A stretch of DNA of 64,000 nucleotides from Saprospiraceae bacterium (GCA_030729925.1 JANQWK010000089.1:1-64000); one strand, 5' to 3'; counted from the stretch's first letter, positions 35,363-44,653 are shown. Numbers and translations: made by a program. Notes: generated from the sequence alone by a model not told the origin.

Positions 35363-37798
35363 ATGAAAAAATACCTTTTTTGGGTACTGCTTCCCTTCCT
35401 GTTGCAAGCCTCAGGAGCAGCCGCGCAGGGCAATATTGCTTCCAAGGTGAGCAGCATGCAGGCCTTTCCAGGCTATTTCAATTATTATTGGGATGCCCAG
35501 GCGGGCAAAATCTGGTTGGAAATAGATAAGTTCGACCAGGAGTTTTTATATGTCAATTCGCTGACCGCAGGGGTGGGTTCCAATGATATTGGCTTGGATC
35601 GCAATCAGTTGGGCGGCGAACATGTAGTAGTTTTTGAGCGCAGCGGCCCAAAAATACTACTTCGGGTGAAAAACCTGAAGTTCAGAGCGGTGAGCGACAA
35701 TCCGGAAGAGCAACAGTCGGTAGAGGAAGCTTTTGCTTCTTCCATCATCTGGGGCTTTAAGGTGGAAGCGGAAGAGGACAATAAGGTATTGGTGGACTTC
35801 ACTCCTTTCCTCATGCGCGATGCACACGGCGTGGTGCAGCGTCTGCGCAGCTCGCGGCAGGGCACTTACCGACTGGAAGAGTCGCGCTCGGCGATGTTCA
35901 TGGAAAGGACAAAAAATTTCCCGCAAAACTCAGAGTTTGAGGCTACGCTTACGTTTACAGGTACCCCAGAAGGCGGGTGGATCCGTTCGGTGACTCCGGT
36001 GGCCGATGTGGTGAGCGTGCGGATGCACCATTCTTTGGTGCAGTTGCCCGATAATAACTACCAACCCCGGGTTTATGATCCCCGTTCGGGCTACAATGAC
36101 CTGGCCTACTACGATTATGCTACCCCGATCAGCGAACCGCTCGTGAAGCGCTTTATTGTGCGGCATCGCCTGGAGAAGAAGAATCCCAATGCAGCGGTGA
36201 GCGAGGCGGTGGAACCTATCGTCTATTATCTGGATCGGGGCACTCCCGAGCCAATTTTGTCTGCGCTTATCGAAGGGGCTTCCTGGTGGAACCAGGCTTT
36301 CGAGGCAGCCGGCTACAAGGATGCTTTTCAGGTGAAGTTGCTGCCGCCCGATGCGGATCCGATGGATGTGCGTTACAATGTGATCAACTGGGTACACCGC
36401 TCTACCCGGGGATGGTCTTACGGAAGCTCCGTGACCGATCCGCGTACCGGAGAAATCATCAAAGGGCATGTATCCTTGGGTTCTCTCCGCGTCCGGCAGG
36501 ATTTTCTGATCGCTCAGGGACTGATCCGGGCGTATGAGAATGGCGAAAAACCGGATCCGCGTTTGGAACAGCTGGCACTGGCTCGCTTGCGGCAGTTGTC
36601 GGCCCACGAGGTAGGTCATACTATAGGTCTGGCCCACAACTTCGCTTCCAGCGTCAACGACCGCGCCTCTGTGATGGATTATCCCCATCCTTTTATCGCC
36701 CTGGATGCCAATGGCAAGGTGGACTTTTCAAAGGCTTATGATACCGGGATTGCAGCCTGGGATAAGCGCACCATTTTGTATGGGTACCAGGATTTCCCCG
36801 ATAATGTGAATGAGGCAGCTGCCCTGAAAGGGATTTTAACGGAGAATATCAAGATGGGACTGCATTATATTTCCGATGAGGATGCCAGACCTGTGCATGG
36901 TGCCAACCCCTATGGTCACCTATGGGACAATGGTGCTTCTGCAGTAGGAGAATTGGAGCGCATGAAAGCCCTTCGGGCAAAAGGACTGGCGGGTTTTGGC
37001 GAGTGGAATATCCCTGTGGGAACTCCCATGAGCAACCTGGAGAGCGTGCTGGTGCCCCTTTATCTGATGCACCGCTATCAGGTTGAGGCCGTATCGAAAC
37101 TAATCGGAGGGGTACATTATACGTATGCCGCTCGCGGGGACGGTCAGCCCCTGAACGAAATGGTGGCACCCGAACAGCAAAAAGAGGCCCTGGAGGCCCT
37201 GTTGGCAACCCTGGATCCTGCATTTTTGGCTGTGCCGGAGTCTGTTATCGCCCTGATTCCGCCGCAGGCAAAAGGATATTCCCGCAACAGAGAGTTGTTC
37301 AAAATTCATACCGGACTGACCTTCGATCCCATCGGGGCAGCCGAGAGTTCTGCGGCCAATACCTTGAAGTTTTTGCTTAACCCCGAGCGACTGACCCGAT
37401 TGGTAGAGCAGTATGCCCGCGATCCCGAACAGCGTTTGTCGCTGGCCGCTTATCTGGATAAAATTATCCAGTCCGTAGAAGTTCGCCCCGGGGATGCTGT
37501 TTTCCACCAGGAAATTGCTCGGATGACCGAAAAACTAGTCCTGCAACACCTGCTGGAACTGGCTGGGGATAATGGTATTATGCGCCAGGTGAGCGCGGTG
37601 GCCCGACTAAAGGTGGCAGAAATGGAACAGCGCCTGCAGACAGTGGCTGCCAGCCCGAAAGACCCGAACCAGGGGGCACATTATATTTATATGTTGGATG
37701 AAATTGCGCGCTACAAGGCCGATCCTGCTGCATACCAGGTGCCGCCTTCACCCGCCATGCCCGATGGTTCGCCTATCGGCTGCGACGGAATGTTCTAA
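35363..37798 (+). CDS. Secreted zinc-dependent metalloprotease (DUF5117/DUF4953 type)
   Basis: 811 residues from ATG 35363, which gives a signal peptide (YLFWVLLPFLLQASGAAAQG); an in-frame start at 35294 would overlap the ligase gene and hide it. Residues 415-425 are HEVGHTIGLAH, the long HExxHxxGxxH zincin motif, followed by ASVMDYPHP with the Met-turn. N-terminal beta-rich regions match the DUF5117/5118 set seen in large Bacteroidota metalloproteases. It should be a periplasmic or outer-membrane-facing protease. It lies between ligase and helicase genes of a DNA repair cassette, 5 bp before the helicase start. No link to DNA repair is known to me. Confidence 0.9.
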   Translation: MKKYLFWVLLPFLLQASGAAAQGNIASKVSSMQAFPGYFNYYWDAQAGKIWLEIDKFDQEFLYVNSLTAGVGSNDIGLDRNQLGGEHVVVFERSGPKILLRVKNLKFRAVSDNPEEQQSVEEAFASSIIWGFKVEAEEDNKVLVDFTPFLMRDAHGVVQRLRSSRQGTYRLEESRSAMFMERTKNFPQNSEFEATLTFTGTPEGGWIRSVTPVADVVSVRMHHSLVQLPDNNYQPRVYDPRSGYNDLAYYDYATPISEPLVKRFIVRHRLEKKNPNAAVSEAVEPIVYYLDRGTPEPILSALIEGASWWNQAFEAAGYKDAFQVKLLPPDADPMDVRYNVINWVHRSTRGWSYGSSVTDPRTGEIIKGHVSLGSLRVRQDFLIAQGLIRAYENGEKPDPRLEQLALARLRQLSAHEVGHTIGLAHNFASSVNDRASVMDYPHPFIALDANGKVDFSKAYDTGIAAWDKRTILYGYQDFPDNVNEAAALKGILTENIKMGLHYISDEDARPVHGANPYGHLWDNGASAVGELERMKALRAKGLAGFGEWNIPVGTPMSNLESVLVPLYLMHRYQVEAVSKLIGGVHYTYAARGDGQPLNEMVAPEQQKEALEALLATLDPAFLAVPESVIALIPPQAKGYSRNRELFKIHTGLTFDPIGAAESSAANTLKFLLNPERLTRLVEQYARDPEQRLSLAAYLDKIIQSVEVRPGDAVFHQEIARMTEKLVLQHLLELAGDNGIMRQVSAVARLKVAEMEQRLQTVAASPKDPNQGAHYIYMLDEIARYKADPAAYQVPPSPAMPDGSPIGCDGMF

Positions 37799-37803
37799 GC
37801 GGA

Positions 37804-40266
37804 ATGGATCATCAAGCATCAGACATGGATTGGATCCAATACGGTCGGGAATGGTTCTCACGGATGTCGTGGGAACCATTCCCTTTCCAGATAAGCGCAT
37901 GGGAGGCCTATCTTTCAGGGAAAAACGGGGTCGTCAATGCTCCCACGGGGAGTGGTAAGACGTATTCGCTGCTTATCCCCATCCTGCTCGAGTATATGCG
38001 GACTCAGGCCGTATCGCCTTCGGCAAAAAAACCGGGACTACAGGCGATCTGGATCACCCCCATCCGGGCACTTGCGAAGGAAATTAGTCTGGCCGCCGGT
38101 CGCGCGATTAGCGGAATGGGGCTGGACTGGGAGGTAGCGATACGGACGGGCGATACGGATGCCAATACCCGGCAGAAACAAAAGAAAAACCCTCCGCAAC
38201 TGTTGATTACCACTCCGGAAAGCCTGCACCTGATTTTGGCCTCGAAGGGCTACGACCAGTGGCTGGGCGAATTGCAGGTGGTGGTCGCAGACGAATGGCA
38301 CGAACTAATCGGTTCCAAAAGGGGGGTTCAGGTCGAACTAGCGCTTTCCCGAATGCGCGCCCTCTTGCCCCATCTTAAAACCTGGGGGATTTCAGCTACG
38401 ATTGGCAACCTGGAAGAAGCCATGGAGGTCTTGTTTGGCTACGGCGATACCGCCAAAAATGCCTGTCTGATCCGCGCTTCCCGCCAGAAAGCGATTGCGG
38501 TAGAAACCCTTTTGCCGGAGGCGATAGAAACCTTTCCCTGGGCGGGACACTTGGGCATTAAAATGCTGGAGCAGGTTTTGCCGATTATCGAAAACCACAA
38601 AAGCACGCTGATTTTTACGAATACAAGGGCGCAGTGCGAGATCTGGTACCAGCAGTTGCTGGATCTGGCACCCGATCTGGCAGGAGCCATCGCCATGCAC
38701 CACGGGTCTATCAGCAGACCTTTGCGCGACTGGGTGGAAAATGCCCTGCATGAAGGCATTCTGAAAGCTGTTGTGAGTACCTCGAGTCTGGATTTGGGGG
38801 TGGACTTTCGCCCGGTGGAAGCTGTGGTACAGATTGGCAGTCCTAAGGGGATTGCCCGCTTCCTGCAACGGGCAGGCCGCAGTGGCCACAGGCCGGGAGC
38901 AGTTAGTAAGGTTTATTTTGTGCCCACCCACTCGCTCGAATTGCTGGAAGGAGCTGCGCTGCGCAGCGCGGTAGGAGAAGGGATCATCGAGCAGCGCGTG
39001 CCGTACATCCGGTCATTCGATGTGCTGATCCAGTACCTGGTCACCCTGGCCGTTTCGGACGGATTCCGGCCGCAGGTCATTTTTGAGGAGGTCAAACAAA
39101 CCTTCTCCTTTCACAGTCTGACAGAAGCCGAATGGGCTTGGGTACTGCGTTTTATACAGACAGGCGGGGCGAGTCTGGATGCTTACGATGAATACAAAAA
39201 GGTGGTGGTAGAGGATGGGGTGTACAAGGTACTCAACCGGCGTACGGCCATGCGCCACAGGATGTCTATCGGTACCATCGTCAGCGATGCCAGCATCCGG
39301 GTACAGTTTGTCGGGGGAAAATCGCTTGGCACCATTGAAGAGTGGTTTATCGCCCAGTTACAGCCGGGCGACACCTTCTGGTTTGCCGGGCACAGCCTGG
39401 AATTGGTGCGGGTCAGGGAGATGGTCGCACAAGTGCGCAAGTCCAACAAAAAAACCGGTCGCATTCCTGCCTGGATGGGAGGACGCCTGCCCCTTTCATC
39501 GGAACTATCGGTGTTTATCCGCGACAAAATGGACGATATCCGGCAGGGGAAGGCCCTGGATATCGAACTACAGGCACTTCGCCCCCTTACCGACCTGCAA
39601 CAATCGCGATCGGCCATACCGGGTACCGGAGAACTGTTAATCGAATATTTCAAAACCAAAGAAGGTTACCACCTGTTGTTGTACCCCTTTGAAGGCAGAG
39701 CAGTACACGAAGGCATGGGAGCGCTCTTTGCCTGGCGCATCTCCCGCCTGCAACCCCTTTCCTTTTCCATCGCCATGAACGACTACGGTTTTGAACTCCT
39801 CTCCGAAAAACCCATTCCAATCGAGGAGGCTCTGGAACAGGGACTATTTTCCACAGTCAACCTGTACGAGCATATTCAGCAAAGCATCAACAGCGTAGAA
39901 ATGGCCGGGCGGCGATTTCGCGACATCGCAGGAATTTCCGGGCTCATTTTCAAAGGATTGCCGGGCAGCGAAAAAAAGGAGCGCCATATCCAGGCCTCTG
40001 CCCAACTGTTTTTTAAAGTATTTCAGGACTATGAACCGGACAACCTGCTGCTGCTGCAAGCGTATGACGAAGTGATGACCTTTCAGCTCGAAGAAATGCG
40101 ATTGCGGCGCGCGCTTGAAAAAATGACTGCCCAGCAGCTGGTATTTTGTTGCCCCGAAAAACCTACCCCTTTTGCCTTTCCCATCATGGTGGATCGCTTG
40201 CGCGAAAAACTAAGCTCCGAGTCGCTGGCAGAGCGAATCAAAAAGATGCAGTTGCAATTTACCTGA
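37804..40266 (+). CDS. Lhr-type DEXH helicase of the ligase-associated cluster
   Basis: 820 residues. Motif I NAPTGSGKTYS (45-55), Ia WITPIRALAKE, II VADEWHEL (DEWH), III SATIG, and motif VI QRAGRSGHRPG are all intact. The region after the two RecA domains matches the winged-helix and Lhr-core domain. In Pseudomonas Lhr-Core this is a 3'-5' translocating, ATP-dependent helicase that also unwinds RNA-DNA hybrids. It should act with the exonuclease, ligase and PdeM nuclease. Start ATG 37804 is 5 bp after the protease stop, so the pair is surely on one transcript; a second ATG (37825) is possible. Repeat remnant R5 follows 8 bp after the stop. Confidence 0.94.
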   Translation: MDHQASDMDWIQYGREWFSRMSWEPFPFQISAWEAYLSGKNGVVNAPTGSGKTYSLLIPILLEYMRTQAVSPSAKKPGLQAIWITPIRALAKEISLAAGRAISGMGLDWEVAIRTGDTDANTRQKQKKNPPQLLITTPESLHLILASKGYDQWLGELQVVVADEWHELIGSKRGVQVELALSRMRALLPHLKTWGISATIGNLEEAMEVLFGYGDTAKNACLIRASRQKAIAVETLLPEAIETFPWAGHLGIKMLEQVLPIIENHKSTLIFTNTRAQCEIWYQQLLDLAPDLAGAIAMHHGSISRPLRDWVENALHEGILKAVVSTSSLDLGVDFRPVEAVVQIGSPKGIARFLQRAGRSGHRPGAVSKVYFVPTHSLELLEGAALRSAVGEGIIEQRVPYIRSFDVLIQYLVTLAVSDGFRPQVIFEEVKQTFSFHSLTEAEWAWVLRFIQTGGASLDAYDEYKKVVVEDGVYKVLNRRTAMRHRMSIGTIVSDASIRVQFVGGKSLGTIEEWFIAQLQPGDTFWFAGHSLELVRVREMVAQVRKSNKKTGRIPAWMGGRLPLSSELSVFIRDKMDDIRQGKALDIELQALRPLTDLQQSRSAIPGTGELLIEYFKTKEGYHLLLYPFEGRAVHEGMGALFAWRISRLQPLSFSIAMNDYGFELLSEKPIPIEEALEQGLFSTVNLYEHIQQSINSVEMAGRRFRDIAGISGLIFKGLPGSEKKERHIQASAQLFFKVFQDYEPDNLLLLQAYDEVMTFQLEEMRLRRALEKMTAQQLVFCCPEKPTPFAFPIMVDRLREKLSSESLAERIKKMQLQFT

Positions 40267-40273
40267 TAAAAAT

Positions 40274-40312
40274 GGTTACCGATACCCCCCCCTCTAAGGT
40301 GCCTTGCACCTG
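40274..40312 (+). repeat. Degenerate dispersed repeat, copy R5
   Basis: GGTTAC (40274-40279) is followed by a run of C instead of the TATTAATA block and by only the right half of the palindrome (TAAGGTGCCTTGCACCTGT, 40295-40312). The unit seems to have lost the middle and the left arm. It begins 8 bp after the helicase stop and reads in the same direction. Confidence 0.7.
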
Positions 40313-40396
40313 TACAGAAAAATTTTGGCCTTTCCCAGCACTTTTCCCGACAAAAATGGACATCTTGCGACAAATCCGAATTTTAGTCAGACCCGC

Positions 40397-41047
40397 ATGA
40401 CCGGAACAGCTACTCTGGAATTTTTGGGACAAACCCTCCACCTGCATCCTTTGAAGGCTCTTTTTTGGGAGGAAGCCCGCACCTTGATGATCGCCGATCT
40501 GCACGCTGGCAAGACCAGCCATTTTCGGAAGCATGGGATACCGGTGCCGGTAGCGGCAGCCGATGCGGGGACAGACCGGCTGATCAGTGTTTTGCTGGAC
40601 TTCAGGCCGGAAAGGGTATTGTTTCTGGGCGACCTCTTCCACAGCACTTACAACAGGGAATGGATTACCCTTGCCGAACTGATCTTGCAGTTTCGCGAGG
40701 TTACTTTCGAACTGATCCCCGGTAACCACGATATCCTGGATTTGGGCATTTATGCCGATGCGGGACTAAAAATACTACCGGAATCGGTTGCAGAAGGCCC
40801 CTGGTGGATCACCCACCATCCGGTCAATGACCCACCCTCCGGTCTGTATAACCTCGCAGGTCATATCCATCCGGGGGTTCGGCTCAGCGGTGCAGGTAAA
40901 CAAACCCTTCGTTTACCCTGTTTCTATTTTGGACAAAAACAAGGAATCCTACCCGCTTTTGGAACCTTCACCGGAACCGCACAGATCCCGGTAAAAAAGG
41001 GCGATAGGATCTATGTAATTGCTGCCGATCAGGTAATTAAGGTATAA
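40397..41047 (+). CDS. pdeM: Ligase-associated endonuclease, metallophosphoesterase fold (PdeM)
   Basis: 216 residues from ATG 40397; an upstream in-frame codon at 40304 would include part of repeat R5 and is unlikely. The binuclear metal motifs are complete: IADLHAG (Asp34, His36), FLGDLFH (Gly78, Asp79), PGNHD (109-112 block), THHPV and LAGHIHPG. This is the manganese-dependent endonuclease of the ligase-associated cluster (MPE in Pseudomonas). It is the fourth repair gene of the operon and the last. Its stop lies inside the promoter-like element of the thioredoxin gene. Confidence 0.92.
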   Translation: MTGTATLEFLGQTLHLHPLKALFWEEARTLMIADLHAGKTSHFRKHGIPVPVAAADAGTDRLISVLLDFRPERVLFLGDLFHSTYNREWITLAELILQFREVTFELIPGNHDILDLGIYADAGLKILPESVAEGPWWITHHPVNDPPSGLYNLAGHIHPGVRLSGAGKQTLRLPCFYFGQKQGILPAFGTFTGTAQIPVKKGDRIYVIAADQVIKV

Positions 41048-41052
41048 CTTTG
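41019..41052 (+). promoter_or_regulatory. Promoter of the thioredoxin-TPR gene
   Basis: TTG at 41019-41021, 23-bp spacer, TAACTTTG at 41045-41052, a full match to TAnnTTTG. It overlaps the 3' end of the pdeM gene and lies 16 bp before the start at 41069. Confidence 0.6.
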
Positions 41053-41068
41053 AAAAAATAAATGAGGT

Positions 41069-41860
41069 ATGAGCCTGAATTTTGAACAACAAGTCATCCA
41101 GCGAAGCCAGGACATCCCTGTGGTAGTGGACTTCTGGGCACCCTGGTGCGGCCCTTGCCGGGTGTTGGGGCCGGTGATCGAACAACTGGCTGCCGAACAG
41201 GCAGGACGATGGGAGCTGATCAAGTTGAACACAGAGGAAGAACCCGAGCTGGCACAGCAGTATCAGATCAGAGGGATTCCAAATGTCAAGCTGTTCTATA
41301 AAGGCAAAGTGAAAGCCGAGTTTGCAGGAGCCTTACCCAAAAGATCCATTGAACAGTGGCTGGATGAGCATATCCCGGATACCCGGAAAAAAGTACTGGA
41401 CGAGCTGCTGGCCGCGATCGAGGCAGATCCTTCCCCCGCTAAAGTCAAGGAATTGGGCGAGTTTGTGGCGCAACATCCGGATTATACCGAGGCCGCCTTT
41501 GAATTGGCCAAATGGTTGGTGTACAGCGAACCGGAAAAGGCTGTAGCCTTATTGCAACCGATCAGGATGGGCGGCAAGTGGTTCGATCAGGCAGAAGACC
41601 TTAGGGTGCTGGCGACTTTTATGCAGGCAGATTTCGATCCCTCGTCAAAGGTGGGCGAAGCTATGGGGAAAGCACAGGAAGCAGTGCGACAGGGAGCCTT
41701 AGAAACCGGCATTCAGCAGGTGATCGAGGCGATACAGTGCGACAAAAGTTTCATGGGCGACTTGCCCCGAAAACTGGGGATTGCCTTTTTCCGCATCTGG
41801 GGGCCCCAAGATCCGCTGACCAAAAATTACCGCTGGCGTTTTGATATGGCTTTGTATTAA
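41069..41860 (+). CDS. Thioredoxin-TPR protein (CnoX/YbbN-like)
   Basis: 263 residues. The N-terminal thioredoxin domain has FWAPWCGPCRVLGP with active-site Cys27 and Cys30 and the cis-proline block RGIPNVKLF. Residues about 110-200 form short helical repeats of TPR type, then a conserved C-terminal tail. This is the architecture of CnoX/YbbN, a cytoplasmic holdase that hands substrates to GroEL and DnaK under oxidative stress. E. coli CnoX has a SXXC site without redox activity, while here both cysteines are present, so the protein may be redox-active. It has its own promoter and no signal peptide. Confidence 0.88.
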   Translation: MSLNFEQQVIQRSQDIPVVVDFWAPWCGPCRVLGPVIEQLAAEQAGRWELIKLNTEEEPELAQQYQIRGIPNVKLFYKGKVKAEFAGALPKRSIEQWLDEHIPDTRKKVLDELLAAIEADPSPAKVKELGEFVAQHPDYTEAAFELAKWLVYSEPEKAVALLQPIRMGGKWFDQAEDLRVLATFMQADFDPSSKVGEAMGKAQEAVRQGALETGIQQVIEAIQCDKSFMGDLPRKLGIAFFRIWGPQDPLTKNYRWRFDMALY

Positions 41861-41881
41861 ATTTGGCCAATTTTTTTAGTT

Positions 41882-41985
41882 CAAAATATTGATTATCAGA
41901 ACATTAAAGCTCAGGTGCAAGGCACCTTAAAGTGCCTTGCACCTAGATTACCCTTATTAATACCTCGACAACCCAAAAAGTAACC
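41882..41985 (-). repeat. Dispersed palindromic repeat, copy R6
   Basis: Read on the minus strand: GGTTAC (41980-41985), TATTAATA, palindrome 41913-41944 and a TGATAATCAATATTTTG tail. The palindrome is identical to that of R1, with one U-G pair in the element sense. The spacing is 35 because of one extra base before the palindrome. It begins 37 bp after the stop of the small lipoprotein gene and reads in the same direction. Confidence 0.88.
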
Positions 41986-42022
41986 CAATTTTAGGCGGGC
42001 TGGGTTGTGATATGGTATGAAT

Positions 42023-42550
42023 TTATCTGCTTACTTCAAAACCAAATTCGAAGCTACAGTCTATACTCAGTGGTGAGATATTGCGCAGCCTGCGCAACAC
42101 CACCTCGATTTTGAAATTTTCGTCCAGGAGGATGGACTGCCCATCGGCAAGTCCCGGCTGCAGCCGAAGTTCCCTTCCGGCATTGAAAGGCACCGGCTCG
42201 AGGTAAAAAACTTCCAGTCTGCAATTGGCCTCATTGATGCCGCAGATCCTTATGGAAACCTCGTCTATAAAATTCAGGTCTATGTTGTTGTCCAGAGCTG
42301 TTATCCGAGCATAAGCCGGATAGATCCCCCCAATATCAGCAGCGGTAAGGTTAAAGGCATCGAGCTGTGGTTGGATATTCGTGGCCAGCGGAGAAAAAGG
42401 AAAATAATACGACTGAAATGTGTTTAGTCCGGCAGGAATGGTGAATTGCAGGTTGTTGAACCGGAGCTCAAAGAGTTTTTCCCGGGAATCTTTGGCACAA
42501 GTACTAAGCACCAGCATCAAAACGGCCAGTCCGTAGAGCCTTATTTTCAT
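42023..42550 (-). CDS. Small lipoprotein of unknown function
   Basis: 175 residues with a lipoprotein signal peptide: LYGLAVLMLVLSTCAKDS, with Cys18 after the LST lipobox. The mature part is predicted to be mostly beta, with several short Phe/Tyr-rich strands and two cysteines in a CGINEANC pattern near residue 105 and further downstream. I recognise no family. It stands alone between two converging or divergent neighbours, with repeat R6 behind it. A membrane-anchored beta protein is all that can be said. Confidence 0.8.
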   Translation of the reverse strand: MKIRLYGLAVLMLVLSTCAKDSREKLFELRFNNLQFTIPAGLNTFQSYYFPFSPLATNIQPQLDAFNLTAADIGGIYPAYARITALDNNIDLNFIDEVSIRICGINEANCRLEVFYLEPVPFNAGRELRLQPGLADGQSILLDENFKIEVVLRRLRNISPLSIDCSFEFGFEVSR

Positions 42551-42588
42551 ATCTTTTTTTTTACCATTAACGAAGGTTAAAAATTAAA

Positions 42589-42620
42589 TTGCTTAATCCG
42601 TAAAAGAATCCTTAATTTTA
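42589..42620 (+). promoter_or_regulatory. Possible promoter of the GCS2-CBS gene
   Basis: TTG at 42589-42591, 21-bp spacer, TAATTTTA at 42613-42620 (7/8 match). The start codon 42656 follows 35 bp later. Confidence 0.4.
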
Positions 42621-42655
42621 AATGGGATTTCACAAAAACATTGTCAATATATTTT

Positions 42656-44578
42656 ATGGGAGAGCAGCGTGTTTCGCTATTGTCAGATGATACCTCCATG
42701 CACCGTTTCGTTCGCCACCTGCTGGACGATGTGCGATCACTTCGCTACATGCTGGAGAACGATTGGTTTGAGGATGATGTGGTTCGATTGGGAGCCGAGC
42801 AGGAGATGTTCCTGGTGCACAAAAAGAACTTCAAACCGGCTTCTATCGCCATGGAAGCGCTGGAACGGATGCAGGACTTGGATTGGGTAGAAACAGAATT
42901 GGCGCGTTTCAACCTGGAGATCAACCTTCAGCCCCGCGTTTTTGAAGGGAATAGCCTGCGGCTGCTGGAGGAGGAGACCAATTACAAGTTGGCGAAGATC
43001 AGGGAGCGACTGGAGGGCTTGGAAGCCGAAATTATCCTTACGGGTATCCTGCCTACCTTGCGGAAGTACGACCTGGAGATGCACAACCTCACGCCCAAAC
43101 AGCGGTATTTTGCGCTCATGGAGGCCATCAACAAGCAATTGATCGGTTCTGCCTATGAGCTGCGACTGATGGGGATTGATGAGCTGTTGGTCAAACACAA
43201 TTCCCCCCTGCTGGAGGCTTGTAACACGAGTTTCCAGGTGCACCTGCAGGTGCCACCCAAAGCTTTTGTACAGACGTATAATATTGCCCAGACGCTTACC
43301 GGGCCTATCATGGCTATTGCAGCGAACTCTCCCATTGTTTTCGGAAAAAGGTTATGGCATGAGAGCCGAATAGCTTTGTTCCAACAGTCACTGGATACCC
43401 GCACTACCCACGAACACATGCGCGAGCGAAGCCCACGGGTGAGTTTCGGCACAGGCTGGTTGGATCATTCGGTGCTGGATATTCACCGCGAGGATATTGC
43501 CCGCTTCCGAGTACTGTTGGGCGGTGATGTGGCCGAGGCTTCCCTGGAAAAAATTGCAGCAGGAGAGGTGCCCCGACTGCGCGCCCTGCAGGTACATAAT
43601 TCTACGGTGTATCGCTGGAACCGACCCTGCTATGGGATCAGCGAAAATGGCAAACCCCATCTGCGCATAGAAAACCGGGTGCTGCCCGCAGGTCCTACCG
43701 TCGTGGATGAAGTGGCCAATGCCGCGCTGTGGCTGGGAGCCGTTACCGGCTACGTGGATCAGGTCGAGGACGTGCGGCGGAATATTAGTTGGGAGGATGT
43801 TCGGGATAATTTTAGCAAAGGAGCACGGATCGGAATGGATTCGGCATTTACTTGGTTCGATGATCGCAAGATCGGTGCCGGCGAGCTGTTGCTCAAAGAG
43901 ATTATCCCCATGGCCAGACACGGGCTGGAGCTGCGCAAAATTGATGCACAGGATATAGATCGCTACTTGGGTATCGTGGAGGAAAGGGCAAGGTACCACA
44001 TGAACGGCGCCAGGTGGCAATTGCGCTCTTTTACCGCCCTGCGGAAGGAGGTTGGAAAAGATGAAGCCCTGACCTGTCTGACTGCAAGTATCATCAAAAA
44101 CCAAAAACAGGAAATTCCTGTACACAAATGGAGTATGCCCAATATTCAGGATCTCGACGATTATACCCCCTCCAAATTACTCGTGGATGAGTTTATGGAG
44201 ACCGATTTGTTTACCGTGCAAAAAGATGATATCATCGAACTGGTAGCCGAGATGATGGACTGGAGACGGATCCGCTATATGCCCGTAGAGGATGCTAAGG
44301 GTCAGTTGTGCGGCTTGGTCACTTCCAGACTGGTGCTCCGACATTTCTATACCCGCAACAAAGCCTTGATGCCGGAAACTTCCACCGTTCGCGATGTGAT
44401 GATCGCAGATCCCATTACGATTTCTCCGGGCGCTACGATTGCCGAAGCCATGCGCATTATGCGCGAAAAACGCATCGGCTGTCTGCCCGTGGTGAAGGAG
44501 GGAGAACTGGTCGGCATTATCACAGAGATGGACTTCCTTCGGGTAACCGGCCGATTGATCGAACGGATGGGGGACTAA
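42656..44578 (+). CDS. GCS2-type ligase domain fused to a CBS pair
   Basis: 640 residues from ATG 42656; a reading from TTG 42641 would add five. Residues about 40-370 match the glutamate-cysteine ligase GCS2 fold: LGAEQEMFLVHKK, a FNLEINLQP metal/substrate block, and HLRIENRVLPAGPT near 345. After a helical linker, CBS domain 1 (about 512-565; LFTVQKDDIIELVAEMMDWR) and CBS domain 2 (about 578-630; VMIADPITISPGATIAEAMR) follow. GCS2 enzymes join glutamate to an amine with ATP; CBS pairs bind adenine nucleotides. The two together suggest a nucleotide-controlled amide ligase. The true substrate is unknown, so I do not call it GshA. Confidence 0.88.
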   Translation: MGEQRVSLLSDDTSMHRFVRHLLDDVRSLRYMLENDWFEDDVVRLGAEQEMFLVHKKNFKPASIAMEALERMQDLDWVETELARFNLEINLQPRVFEGNSLRLLEEETNYKLAKIRERLEGLEAEIILTGILPTLRKYDLEMHNLTPKQRYFALMEAINKQLIGSAYELRLMGIDELLVKHNSPLLEACNTSFQVHLQVPPKAFVQTYNIAQTLTGPIMAIAANSPIVFGKRLWHESRIALFQQSLDTRTTHEHMRERSPRVSFGTGWLDHSVLDIHREDIARFRVLLGGDVAEASLEKIAAGEVPRLRALQVHNSTVYRWNRPCYGISENGKPHLRIENRVLPAGPTVVDEVANAALWLGAVTGYVDQVEDVRRNISWEDVRDNFSKGARIGMDSAFTWFDDRKIGAGELLLKEIIPMARHGLELRKIDAQDIDRYLGIVEERARYHMNGARWQLRSFTALRKEVGKDEALTCLTASIIKNQKQEIPVHKWSMPNIQDLDDYTPSKLLVDEFMETDLFTVQKDDIIELVAEMMDWRRIRYMPVEDAKGQLCGLVTSRLVLRHFYTRNKALMPETSTVRDVMIADPITISPGATIAEAMRIMREKRIGCLPVVKEGELVGIITEMDFLRVTGRLIERMGD

Positions 44579-44600
44579 TTTTCCGACTTTTTGCGACAAA

Positions 44601-44633
44601 TTTGGTTTTACTGTTTACCCAGGGTTATATTTA
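44601..44633 (+). promoter_or_regulatory. Possible promoter of the SPOR-like gene
   Basis: TTTG at 44601-44604, a 21-bp spacer, TATATTTA at 44626-44633 (7/8 match to TAnnTTTG, last base A). It lies 20 bp before the start 44654. Confidence 0.45.
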
Positions 44634-44653
44634 CATATAACAAAAGTTCCCGT

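Noticed and set aside
42641-42655. TTG start for the GCS2-CBS gene
   Set aside because: The ATG 15 bp downstream gives a complete protein and no conserved residues are lost.
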